DNA of 64,000 nucleotides, from positions 16,776 to 80,775 of the forward strand of contig NZ_JAPDHV010000010.1 of assembly GCF_025971925.1 (NCBI RefSeq), read 5' to 3'. The position numbers and the translations under genes are program-made. The notes under the pieces were generated by a model, which worked only from the letters and a program-made list of their open reading frames with translations, did no database searches and had not been told where the DNA came from. This DNA comes from Chryseobacterium oryctis. GTDB lineage: Bacteria; Bacteroidota; Bacteroidia; Flavobacteriales; Weeksellaceae. This document shows positions 45,237 through 53,806 of the stretch, piece by piece; the first letter of the stretch is position 1, and each line of letters begins with the position of its first letter.

Positions 45237-46616
45237 ATGAAGAAATTACTCACTTTTATTGGATTAGCCTTAATAAGCAATTCTCTATACTCACAAGGCT
45301 CACCTGATTATGGGAGCGGACTGAAATTAAACCTCAATCAGCAAGGTGATAAATACGTCAGATTTATCTTATGGGATCAATTTTGGTTAAGAAACACCGA
45401 AATGAATCCCGGAAGTATGGTAGGAGGAGAAGCAACAAACAATTCCTGGAACGTAGGAAACAGAAGACTTCGCGCTCTTGCTTATGCTCAAATTACCAAA
45501 AGATACATGATTCTAGCCCATTTTGGGATAAACAATCAAACATTCCTCAATGGTGGAGCAAACGGAACATCTGGAACTGGCGGTTATGGAAATGGTAAGA
45601 AGCCACAAATGTTTTTCCATGATGCATGGAACGAATATGCAGTTCTTATGCCTGGAGAAGCAGGAAAATTCAGTTTAACTTTAGGAGCTGGACTTCACTA
45701 TTACATGGGATTATCTCGTATGACAATGGCATCAACTCTTAATTTCCTTACTGTAGATTCTCCTATTTTTTCATGGCCTTTGATTGACAATTCAGATCAA
45801 TTTGGAAGACAATTAGGATTTTTCGCAAAAGGAAAATACGGAAAACTGGAATATCGTTTAAGCTTAAACAAACCTTTTGCAACAGATTTAACACCTGCAA
45901 ACACAACAGATCCGGCGAGAGCCGTGGCGGTTGACAACAACGGAAATCCAAAATTCTCAAAAGCAGGATATTTTGAATATCAATTCCTTGACGAAGAAGC
46001 AAACACACTTCCTTTCAAAGTAGGATCTTATCTTGGAACAAAAAAAGTTTTCAATGTAGGAGCTGGTTTTTATCATCAAGCAGATGGAACGAAAACTTCA
46101 GTTAATTCAAATATAGAAAAACACGATATTACCCTTTTTGCAGTTGACGCATTTGCTGACATTCCTTTGGGAGATGCTAAAAATAAAATGGCAGTTTCAG
46201 CTTATGCAGGTTATTACAATTATAATTTCGGACCCAATTATGTTAGAAATCTAGGAACTATGAATATCGCATCACCCGACCCTAACTTTGCAGGAGACAA
46301 AGCAATTGCAGGAGCAGGAAATTTACAACCCATGATTGGAACCGGAAATGTGATTTATGCACAAGCAGGTTTATTATTACCCAGCCAAGCAGAAAAACCA
46401 AAAGTAAGAATTCAGCCGTTTGCAGCGTACACCCGAAAAAGTTTTGAAGCATTCGACAAACCTTCTTCACAATTCGATGTCGGAGCTAACTGGTTTATAG
46501 ATGGTCATCACGCAAAAATTACAACACAATACTCCACAAGACCAGTTTATACCAATCCTACAGAAGCTCCAAAATCTAAAGGAGAGTTCATCGTTCAATT
46601 CCAGATTTATCTATAA
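45237..46616 (+). CDS. Outer-membrane porin-like protein
   Basis: 459 residues with a signal peptide ending SNSLYSQ (about residue 20). The mature protein is rich in alternating aromatic and polar residues expected of a beta-barrel (for example KYVRFILWDQFWLRN and KFSLTLGAGLHYYMG) and ends in FQIYL, a hydrophobic, aromatic-bearing end suited to outer-membrane assembly. It lies 48 bases before the MHS transporter, so it probably provides outer-membrane entry for the same small organic acid. The exact porin family is not recognised. Confidence 0.82.
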   Translation: MKKLLTFIGLALISNSLYSQGSPDYGSGLKLNLNQQGDKYVRFILWDQFWLRNTEMNPGSMVGGEATNNSWNVGNRRLRALAYAQITKRYMILAHFGINNQTFLNGGANGTSGTGGYGNGKKPQMFFHDAWNEYAVLMPGEAGKFSLTLGAGLHYYMGLSRMTMASTLNFLTVDSPIFSWPLIDNSDQFGRQLGFFAKGKYGKLEYRLSLNKPFATDLTPANTTDPARAVAVDNNGNPKFSKAGYFEYQFLDEEANTLPFKVGSYLGTKKVFNVGAGFYHQADGTKTSVNSNIEKHDITLFAVDAFADIPLGDAKNKMAVSAYAGYYNYNFGPNYVRNLGTMNIASPDPNFAGDKAIAGAGNLQPMIGTGNVIYAQAGLLLPSQAEKPKVRIQPFAAYTRKSFEAFDKPSSQFDVGANWFIDGHHAKITTQYSTRPVYTNPTEAPKSKGEFIVQFQIYL

Positions 46617-46664
46617 AACATAGAAAAAATTAAAACCAATTTCTAACTAACAAATTCAAATAAT

Positions 46665-48245
46665 ATGAGCGAAAAGCATCACGACGCCTACGAAAATATG
46701 ACCGAAAAGCAAAAAAATCGCACTATTTGGAGCGTAATTACGGCATCATCACTTGGTACTTTAATAGAATGGTATGACTTCTATATTTTTGGAAGTTTAG
46801 CCATTGTTTTAGCAACAAAATTCTTTCCCGCAGACAATCCTACAGCAGCATTTTTATCTACTTTGGCTACTTTTGCGGCAGGATTTGTGGTAAGACCTTT
46901 TGGAGCTTTATTTTTCGGAAGATTAGGAGATATCATCGGAAGAAAATACACTTTCTTGGTTACTTTATTAATCATGGGATTCTCTACTTTCCTTATCGGA
47001 TGTATTCCAAGTTATGAAACCATCGGTTTTATGGCTCCCGTTTTAGTTTTAATTTTAAGACTATTACAAGGTTTAGCTCTTGGAGGGGAATATGGAGGCG
47101 CCGCAACATACGTGGCAGAATACGCACAACCTCACAGAAGAGGTTACTGGACTTCATGGATTCAGACTACTGCAACAGCAGGTCTTTTCATCTCTTTAAT
47201 TGTAATTTTAGTAACTAAAACTTCACTTTCTGCAGATGAATTTGACAATTGGGGATGGAGAGTTCCGTTCTGGATTTCTATTTTGATGGTTGGTGTATCT
47301 TATGTTATCAGAAAAAACATGAAAGAATCTCCCCTTTTTGCCAAGGCTAAAAGCGAAGGTAAAACCTCTAAGAATCCTTTAAAAGAAAGCTTCGGAAATA
47401 AATATAATTTCAAGTTTGTATTATTGGCTTTATTCGGAGCCGCAATGGGACAAGGGGTAATCTGGTACACCGGACAGTTCTACGCGATGAGTTTCTTGCA
47501 AAAAGTAATGAATGTAGAATCTGCACAGGTAGATTCACTGATGGCAACGGCTTTATTTTTAGGAACACCTTTCTTCGTATTTTTTGGTTGGCTTTCTGAT
47601 AAAATCGGTAGAAAAGCAGTAATGATGACAGGTATGCTAGTTGCAATCTTGGCTTACAGACCTATTTACGACAGCATGTTCAAAAGTATAAACCTTGAAA
47701 ATAAAATTGTTGCAACCAACGGAATTACAGAAAAAAGAACCGCAAAAATTCATGATAAAGTAGCAACAGATAGCTTAATCACTTTCCATAAGGAGACAGT
47801 TTATACTGATGGAACATTAATTAAAAAAGACAGCACCGTTCATTGGTCACCCAACGGAGTTGTAATGAAAGACGGAAAAGCTGAAGAACCAAAAATCTAC
47901 CAAAGCGTAAAATTAGCCGATAATACAAAATGGTACTTAATATTCTTGGTATTCATTCAGGTAATTTTTGTAACGATGGTTTACGGTCCAATTGCCGCAT
48001 TCTTGGTAGAAATGTTCCCTGTGAGAATCCGCTATACATCAATGTCTTTACCTTACCACATTGGAAACGGCGTATTTGGAGGTTTACTTCCGGCTGTTGC
48101 AACGTATTTGGTAACAACGGGAAAAGAAGCAGGACATGCAACCTGGTACCTTGAGGGACTTTGGTATCCGATTGGAGTTGCCGCAGTCTGTTTACTGATC
48201 GGATTATTTTATCTTAAAAATAAGAACAATAATATTCACGATTAA
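46665..48245 (+). CDS. MFS transporter of the metabolite:H+ symporter (MHS) type
   Basis: A 526-residue inner-membrane transporter related to ProP, KgtP and ShiA. It has 12 predicted helices and two motif-A loops, GRLGDIIGRK (about 85-94) and SDKIGRKAVM (about 311-320), plus EWYDFYIFGSLA near the start. It is longer than usual because of a 90-residue hydrophilic segment (about 332-422) between helices 9 and 10, which should face the periplasm. The context (CoA ligases for acetate and propionate downstream) suggests a short-chain monocarboxylate as substrate, but this is inferred. Confidence 0.9.
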   Translation: MSEKHHDAYENMTEKQKNRTIWSVITASSLGTLIEWYDFYIFGSLAIVLATKFFPADNPTAAFLSTLATFAAGFVVRPFGALFFGRLGDIIGRKYTFLVTLLIMGFSTFLIGCIPSYETIGFMAPVLVLILRLLQGLALGGEYGGAATYVAEYAQPHRRGYWTSWIQTTATAGLFISLIVILVTKTSLSADEFDNWGWRVPFWISILMVGVSYVIRKNMKESPLFAKAKSEGKTSKNPLKESFGNKYNFKFVLLALFGAAMGQGVIWYTGQFYAMSFLQKVMNVESAQVDSLMATALFLGTPFFVFFGWLSDKIGRKAVMMTGMLVAILAYRPIYDSMFKSINLENKIVATNGITEKRTAKIHDKVATDSLITFHKETVYTDGTLIKKDSTVHWSPNGVVMKDGKAEEPKIYQSVKLADNTKWYLIFLVFIQVIFVTMVYGPIAAFLVEMFPVRIRYTSMSLPYHIGNGVFGGLLPAVATYLVTTGKEAGHATWYLEGLWYPIGVAAVCLLIGLFYLKNKNNNIHD

Positions 48246-48288
48246 GCACTGAATCAGTCAATTTTTTATTAATTTTAAAACTACTAAA

Positions 48289-48516
48289 ATGAACGGACTA
48301 AAAAAAATATTAGGTATTCTTTGGATAGCAATAGCTCTAGTTGTAGGATATTTCGGAATTACCGTAATGGGAATCCCTAAAATAACTTCAGGAAAGCAGG
48401 AGGATTTGGTATTCGGAATCATTATTCTATTTGTATTAATGCCAATTATCTCTGGCGGAATGGCAATTTTCGGATATTATTCTTTGAAAGGCGAATATTC
48501 TGACGATAAAGTTTAA
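48289..48516 (+). CDS. Small two-helix membrane protein
   Basis: 75 residues with two membrane helices (about 6-26 and 41-64) and short charged ends. It begins MNGLKKILGILWIAIALVV. It lies 43 bases after the transporter gene and 62 bases before the next small gene. I do not recognise a functionally characterised family; it may be an accessory subunit of the transporter or the symporter-kinase. Confidence 0.75.
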   Translation: MNGLKKILGILWIAIALVVGYFGITVMGIPKITSGKQEDLVFGIIILFVLMPIISGGMAIFGYYSLKGEYSDDKV

Positions 48517-48578
48517 ACAAAATAAGTTGGTGATAATTGGCGGATAAAACCTGTCCGTCAATTATCTTTTTAAGTATC

Positions 48579-48773
48579 ATGAAAAAAAGACACGAACAAA
48601 AATTAATTATTCTAAGCATTGGGCTTTTACTAGCTTTCAGTATCCCTATCTCATTGTTGTTTAATGATGAAAAGGAGATTTTTGGGTATCCTATGATTTT
48701 GATTTACATTTTCGCTGTCTGGATGGTTTCCATCATTATATCTTTTGCAATCGTAAAAAAATATGATGAGTAG
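48579..48773 (+). CDS. Small membrane protein preceding the symporter-kinase
   Basis: 64 residues from the ATG at 48579 (an upstream start would be non-ATG). It has a basic N-terminus (KKRHEQK), two membrane helices (about 8-26 and 35-57) and an end reading KKYDE. It overlaps the kinase start by 11 bases. Small two-helix proteins of this layout (DUF485/DUF4212 type) commonly accompany Na+/solute symporters of the acetate-permease group, so it is probably a partner of the symporter domain of the next protein. Confidence 0.75.
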   Translation: MKKRHEQKLIILSIGLLLAFSIPISLLFNDEKEIFGYPMILIYIFAVWMVSIIISFAIVKKYDE

Positions 48774-51477
48774 TTTTGCGTTATTTACAGTAGTATTATT
48801 TTATCTGGCACTTTTGTTCTTAGTTGCTCATTTGGCGGAGAAGAAAAAGAGTAAGCTATGGATAAATAATCCTTATATATATGCTTTATCTTTAGCTGTG
48901 TATTGTACAGCCTGGACATATTACGGAAGTATTGGCGTTGCCGCGACCAGTGGACTAAACTATCTTCCGATTTACATTGGTCCTATCATCATTATTCCAG
49001 CCTGGATTTATATCAACACCCGAATTGTACGGATTTCAAGAGTTAATAAAATCAGTAGTTTAGCCGATTTCATCTCATTACGATACGGAAACAGCAGAAG
49101 TTTAAGTGCCATTATTACCATTGTATGTCTATTAGCCATTGTTCCTTATATTGGACTACAGATAAAAGCTATTTCAGAAACATTCCATCTTGTTACAGAA
49201 ACTTCAAGTTCAAAAAATATTTTAACTGATAACGCAACATTTGTTGTAGTATTAATCGCCTTATTTTCTTCCTATTACGGAACAAGATATGTTGATGCTT
49301 CAGAAAAACGCTTGGGAATTATTTCTGCTATTGCATTGGAAAGTTTTTTAAAACTATTTTTCATTATCATTTTAGGATTGTTTGTCATTTATTTTGTTTT
49401 TGACGGATTTTCAGACATTTATGAAAAGGCAAGCAAATTTGAAGATTTCAAACAAAAAAACACCTTCAACGGAATCGAAGGAGCTTTGAATTGGATGATT
49501 TTGTGTATGATTTCAGCTACAGCAATATGTATTCTTCCCAGACAATTTCATACTGCAATCGTAGAAAACAGACAGGAAAAACACATCAAAACTGCCATTT
49601 GGTTTTTCCCGCTTTATTTATTGATTTTCACGGTATTTATCTTTCCTATTGCTTGGGGAGGAAGACTTATTTTCAATGGTCAGAATGTAAATCCTGAGTT
49701 CTACTCTATTTTGATTCCGCAGTATTTTAACAACACATTGATTACAGTTTTAGTTTTCTTGGGAGGCTTAAGTTCATGTATTTCAATGATTATTATTTCC
49801 GCAATTACTTTATCAATAATGCTTTCCAACAACCTTATCATTCCTTACGGACTATTAGGAAAGTTTAAATCTGAGAATGAAGTTCAAAATACTCGAAATA
49901 TAACCAACATCAGAAAATTCAGCATTTTCGCTTTAATTATCATGGCGTTTGTTTTTTATAAATATTTCATATTAAAAACATCGCTGGATTCCGTTGGTTT
50001 AATTTCTTTCACTGTAATTGCACAATTAGCACCTGCTTTTTTTGGAGCAATTTTCTGGAGAAGAGGAAGTTACAAAGGTGCAGTTATGGGACTTTTGGCA
50101 GGATTAATTATTTGTTATTTCGGATTAATTATTCCTCAATATTATTTTTCTTATAATCAGGAATTCAAAGGTGTTTTGAGAGATGTTTACAATATGTTTG
50201 GCTTTTTTTCAATTCCTTACTTAGAAAGAATTCCTCAAATTTTCTTTTGGTCTCTCTTGGTTAATACAGGATTATTCAGCATTATTTCTGTAAGCATCAA
50301 AGGAAACTATCGTGAAAGGAACTTCGCGGAACTGTATGTTGATATAGATAAATATATTCAGAATCATGAAGATGCTTTCATTTGGAGAGGAACAGCCTAC
50401 GTTTCGGATATTAAAAATATTCTGGAACGTTTTTTAGGCAAAGAAAAAACCGAACAAGCCCTAAGAATTTTCAATCTAAAATATAACATTGAGTCTAATG
50501 CAGAAACTGCTGATTCAAGATTCATCAAATTCTCAGAAAACCTTTTGGCAGGAAGAATAGGAACAGCTTCCGCAAAAATTTTAATTGAAGGAGTTACAAA
50601 AGAAGATAAAATTTCTTTAAAAGAAGTTCTAAACATTCTGGAAGAATCCAAAGAGAATATTACACTCAATAAAAAGCTTACAGAACAATCTGAAGAATTA
50701 AAACAGCTTTCAGATGATTTGAGAAATGCAAATGAAAGTTTAATCATTAAAGACCGTCAAAAAGATGATTTTCTTGACTCTGTTGCCCATGAATTAAGGA
50801 CTCCTATCACAGCAATTCGTTCAGCGGGAGAAATTCTGGCGGACGATGACGATATTCCTTCAGAAATAAAAAAAGAATTTTTAAATAATATTATTACAGA
50901 ATCAGACAGATTAAGCGAAATCATCAACGATATCCTTTATCTCGATAAATTGGAACATGGTCAGATCGCTCTTAATATCCAGCAAAATAATATTATTGAA
51001 ACCTACAAAAAGGCATTAAACCCTTTATTACATCTGATTCAGCAGAAAAATATCCATTTAAGTGAAGTAAATCTCCTGAATAAGTTCTTTTTCAATTATG
51101 ATGAAGCAAGAATGATTCAGTTATTTCAAAATATTTTAGGAAATGCTTTGAAATTTACAGACGAACAAGGAACAATACAAACTAAGTTATTAGAAAAAGA
51201 AAATCAGTTAATTATTACCATATTCAATACAGGAAAACACATTCCTGAAGAAGATTTAGAAATGATTTTTGATAAATTTTATCAATCAAGAAATCAAAAT
51301 ATTTTAAAACCTACAGGAAGCGGACTTGGGTTAGCCATTTCAAAGAAAATCGTTCAGGCTCAGGGCGGAACCATAAAAGCTGAAAACAGCGGACTTGGCG
51401 TAACATTCACCATATCCCTTCCATCAAATATAAAAGAGATAAAAAATGAAGTTGAACAAAATCAAAACACATTATGA
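48763..51477 (+). CDS. Sensor histidine kinase with Na+/solute-symporter domain (CbrA/CrbS type)
   Basis: 904 residues. The N-terminal half (about 1-520) is a 13-helix SSS symporter domain (LAVYCTAWTYYGSIGVAATSG, ISSLADFISLRYGNS, GGLSSCISMIIISAITL). A linker and coiled coil lie at about 600-665. The kinase core has phosphoacceptor H676 in SVAHELRTPITAIRS, the N box (NILGNALKFTDEQG) and GSGLGLAISKKI. There is no clear PAS domain. In gammaproteobacteria CrbS kinases of this build control acs, and here both CoA synthetases lie directly downstream. The stop codon overlaps the response-regulator start by four bases. Confidence 0.92.
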   Translation: MMSSFALFTVVLFYLALLFLVAHLAEKKKSKLWINNPYIYALSLAVYCTAWTYYGSIGVAATSGLNYLPIYIGPIIIIPAWIYINTRIVRISRVNKISSLADFISLRYGNSRSLSAIITIVCLLAIVPYIGLQIKAISETFHLVTETSSSKNILTDNATFVVVLIALFSSYYGTRYVDASEKRLGIISAIALESFLKLFFIIILGLFVIYFVFDGFSDIYEKASKFEDFKQKNTFNGIEGALNWMILCMISATAICILPRQFHTAIVENRQEKHIKTAIWFFPLYLLIFTVFIFPIAWGGRLIFNGQNVNPEFYSILIPQYFNNTLITVLVFLGGLSSCISMIIISAITLSIMLSNNLIIPYGLLGKFKSENEVQNTRNITNIRKFSIFALIIMAFVFYKYFILKTSLDSVGLISFTVIAQLAPAFFGAIFWRRGSYKGAVMGLLAGLIICYFGLIIPQYYFSYNQEFKGVLRDVYNMFGFFSIPYLERIPQIFFWSLLVNTGLFSIISVSIKGNYRERNFAELYVDIDKYIQNHEDAFIWRGTAYVSDIKNILERFLGKEKTEQALRIFNLKYNIESNAETADSRFIKFSENLLAGRIGTASAKILIEGVTKEDKISLKEVLNILEESKENITLNKKLTEQSEELKQLSDDLRNANESLIIKDRQKDDFLDSVAHELRTPITAIRSAGEILADDDDIPSEIKKEFLNNIITESDRLSEIINDILYLDKLEHGQIALNIQQNNIIETYKKALNPLLHLIQQKNIHLSEVNLLNKFFFNYDEARMIQLFQNILGNALKFTDEQGTIQTKLLEKENQLIITIFNTGKHIPEEDLEMIFDKFYQSRNQNILKPTGSGLGLAISKKIVQAQGGTIKAENSGLGVTFTISLPSNIKEIKNEVEQNQNTL

Positions 51478-51833
51478 AAAAGATAATCATTGCAGATGAC
51501 GAACACAAAATTTTAATGTCGTTGGAATATAGTTTTAAAAAAAACGGATATGACGTTTATATAGCAAGAGACGGAACAGAAGTTTTGGAATTCTTAAAAA
51601 CAATGATTCCGGATGTGATTTTACTGGATATTATGATGCCCAATCTTGACGGTTACAGCACATTAAATATTATTAAGCAGGACGAAAAACTAAAAGATAC
51701 CAAAGTAATTTTCCTCAGTGCGAAAAACAACCCGAAAGACATAGAAAAAGGCTTGGAAATGGGGGCGAACGCTTATGTCACCAAACCTTATTCAATAAAA
51801 AAATTAATACAACAAATTGAAGATTTATTTTAA
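51474..51833 (+). CDS. Receiver-only response regulator
   Basis: 119 residues consisting of one receiver domain: acidic ADDEH, phosphoacceptor D52 (LLDIMMPNLDG), S in FLSAKNN, and the conserved Lys in YVTKPYS. It ends right after the last receiver helix, so it has no DNA-binding or enzymatic output. CrbR-type partners of symporter-kinases elsewhere carry a LuxR HTH. It overlaps the kinase gene and precedes the first CoA ligase by 27 bases. Its output partner must be another protein. Confidence 0.92.
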   Translation: MKKIIIADDEHKILMSLEYSFKKNGYDVYIARDGTEVLEFLKTMIPDVILLDIMMPNLDGYSTLNIIKQDEKLKDTKVIFLSAKNNPKDIEKGLEMGANAYVTKPYSIKKLIQQIEDLF

Positions 51834-51860
51834 AACAAATAAAAAGTAAAACTGATTGAC

Positions 51861-53747
51861 ATGAATGCAGAAACGTTATTTAAAAGAAGTATAGAAGACA
51901 AAGAAAGCTTTTGGCAAGAACAAGCCAAAGAAATAAAATGGTTCGATTTTCCTACCAAAATCACATCTTTGGACAAAAACAATTACAACCAGTGGTTTGA
52001 GGATGGAAAACTAAATATGTGTTATTTATGCATCGATAAACATATCGAAGATGGTTTCGGTGAGCAATCAGCAATTATTTATGATTCTCCTGTTACCAAC
52101 CAGAAAAAGACATATACTTTTAACGAAGCACAACAGGAAATTTCAAAATTCGCGGGAGGTTTAACTTCTTTAGGATTAAAGAAAGGCGATACTGCTGTTA
52201 TTTATATGCCCATGATTCCGCAAACCCTTTTTGCCATGTTGGCTTGTGCGAGAATCGGAGTTATTCACAACGTAGTTTTCGGTGGTTTTGCTCCTCATGA
52301 ACTGGTTGTAAGGATAGATGACTGTAAACCTAAAGCATTAATCACAGCAACCGCAGGAGTTGAGATTGCAAAAAGAATTCCTTATTTGCCATTGGTTGAA
52401 AAAGCTATTGAATTAGCGCAGGATAAAGTAGATAACATTATCGTTTACAACAGAAAATTAGTTGACAATCAACATGAAATGTTTGAAGGGTTAATTGATT
52501 ACGAAGAACTTGTTCAGCAATCAGAACCAGCAGATTGTATTTCCGTTGAGTCCACTCATCCACTCTATTTATTATACACTTCAGGAACTACAGGAAAACC
52601 AAAAGGCATAAAACGAGACACAGGAGGTTACGCTACCGCCTTAAAATTCTCCATGAAATACATTTACGGAGTTTCCGAAGGTGAAACCTATTGGGCAGCA
52701 TCAGATTTTGGATGGGCAGTTGGGCACAGTTACTCTGTTTACGGACCATTAATCAACAGAAACACAACCATTATTTTTGAAGGAAAACCCATTATGACTC
52801 CAGATGCAGGAACTTTCTGGAGAGTAATTTCAGAACACAAAGTTTCCGTAATGTTTACTGCACCCACAGCCATAAGAGCCATTAAAAAAGAAGATCCGAA
52901 TGGAGAACTAGTAAAAAAATACGACTTAAGCCATTTCAAAAAACAGTTTTTGGCAGGAGAAAGATGTGATGTTGCTACACTTGATTGGTTCGCAGAACAC
53001 GTTGGAGTTCCTGCAATAGATCATTGGTGGCAGACAGAATCTGGTTGGCCAATGTTAGGCTTAATGACTTTTGATGACAATTACAAAATAAAAAGAGCAT
53101 CCGCTGGAAAACCAATTCCAGGATATGATATTAAAATTTTTGATGAAAACGGCTACGAATTAGACCCTCATCATGAAGGTTATTTAGCTATAAAACTTCC
53201 CCTTCCTCCGGGAGCCTTGCTCGGAATCTGGAATGATAATGAACGTTTTGAGAAAAGCTATTTATCACAATACAAAGGATATTATTTTTCCGGAGACGGA
53301 GCAATAAAAGACGAAGACGGTTATATTTTCATCACGGGTCGTGTGGATGATGTCATCAATGTAGCAGGACATCGTTTATCAACTTCCGAAATGGAAGAAG
53401 TCGTTTCCTCACACCCCGATGTTGCAGAATGTGCAGTTGTAGGAATAGATGATGACTTAAAAGGTCAGATTCCTTTTGCTACAGTAGTTTTAAAAAACGG
53501 AGCAACAATTTCAGAAGAAGAGGTAGAAAAAGAAATTGTAAAAACTGTTCGTGAAAAAATCGGTGCAGTTGCTTGTCTTAAAAATGTAATGACTGTAAAA
53601 CGTCTTCCTAAAACACGTTCCGGAAAGATTTTAAGAAAACTCATCAGAACACTATTAGATGGTAAAGAATTTCAGATTCCGTCGACAATTGATGATGAAA
53701 AAATCATTGAAGAAATACAAGAAAAATATAAACAATATGCAGGTTAG
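51861..53747 (+). CDS. prpE: Propionyl-CoA synthetase-type acyl-CoA ligase
   Basis: A 628-residue AMP-forming ligase. The adenylate motif YTSGTTGKPKG begins near residue 239. DHWWQTESGWPM is the variant seen in propionyl-CoA synthetases (PrpE/ACSS3) rather than in Acs. The hinge and C-terminal part GRVDDVINVAGHRLS and the catalytic Lys in KTRSGKILRKL are intact. It activates propionate or acetate to the CoA thioester and can be regulated by acetylation of that lysine. It lies 59 bases before acs, the two forming the metabolic output of the module. Confidence 0.88.
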   Translation: MNAETLFKRSIEDKESFWQEQAKEIKWFDFPTKITSLDKNNYNQWFEDGKLNMCYLCIDKHIEDGFGEQSAIIYDSPVTNQKKTYTFNEAQQEISKFAGGLTSLGLKKGDTAVIYMPMIPQTLFAMLACARIGVIHNVVFGGFAPHELVVRIDDCKPKALITATAGVEIAKRIPYLPLVEKAIELAQDKVDNIIVYNRKLVDNQHEMFEGLIDYEELVQQSEPADCISVESTHPLYLLYTSGTTGKPKGIKRDTGGYATALKFSMKYIYGVSEGETYWAASDFGWAVGHSYSVYGPLINRNTTIIFEGKPIMTPDAGTFWRVISEHKVSVMFTAPTAIRAIKKEDPNGELVKKYDLSHFKKQFLAGERCDVATLDWFAEHVGVPAIDHWWQTESGWPMLGLMTFDDNYKIKRASAGKPIPGYDIKIFDENGYELDPHHEGYLAIKLPLPPGALLGIWNDNERFEKSYLSQYKGYYFSGDGAIKDEDGYIFITGRVDDVINVAGHRLSTSEMEEVVSSHPDVAECAVVGIDDDLKGQIPFATVVLKNGATISEEEVEKEIVKTVREKIGAVACLKNVMTVKRLPKTRSGKILRKLIRTLLDGKEFQIPSTIDDEKIIEEIQEKYKQYAG

Positions 53748-53806
53748 TTCTGAATATACATTACTAACTTTACTACACAAAATCTAATTATAAAAAGAAA
53801 AAAGAT

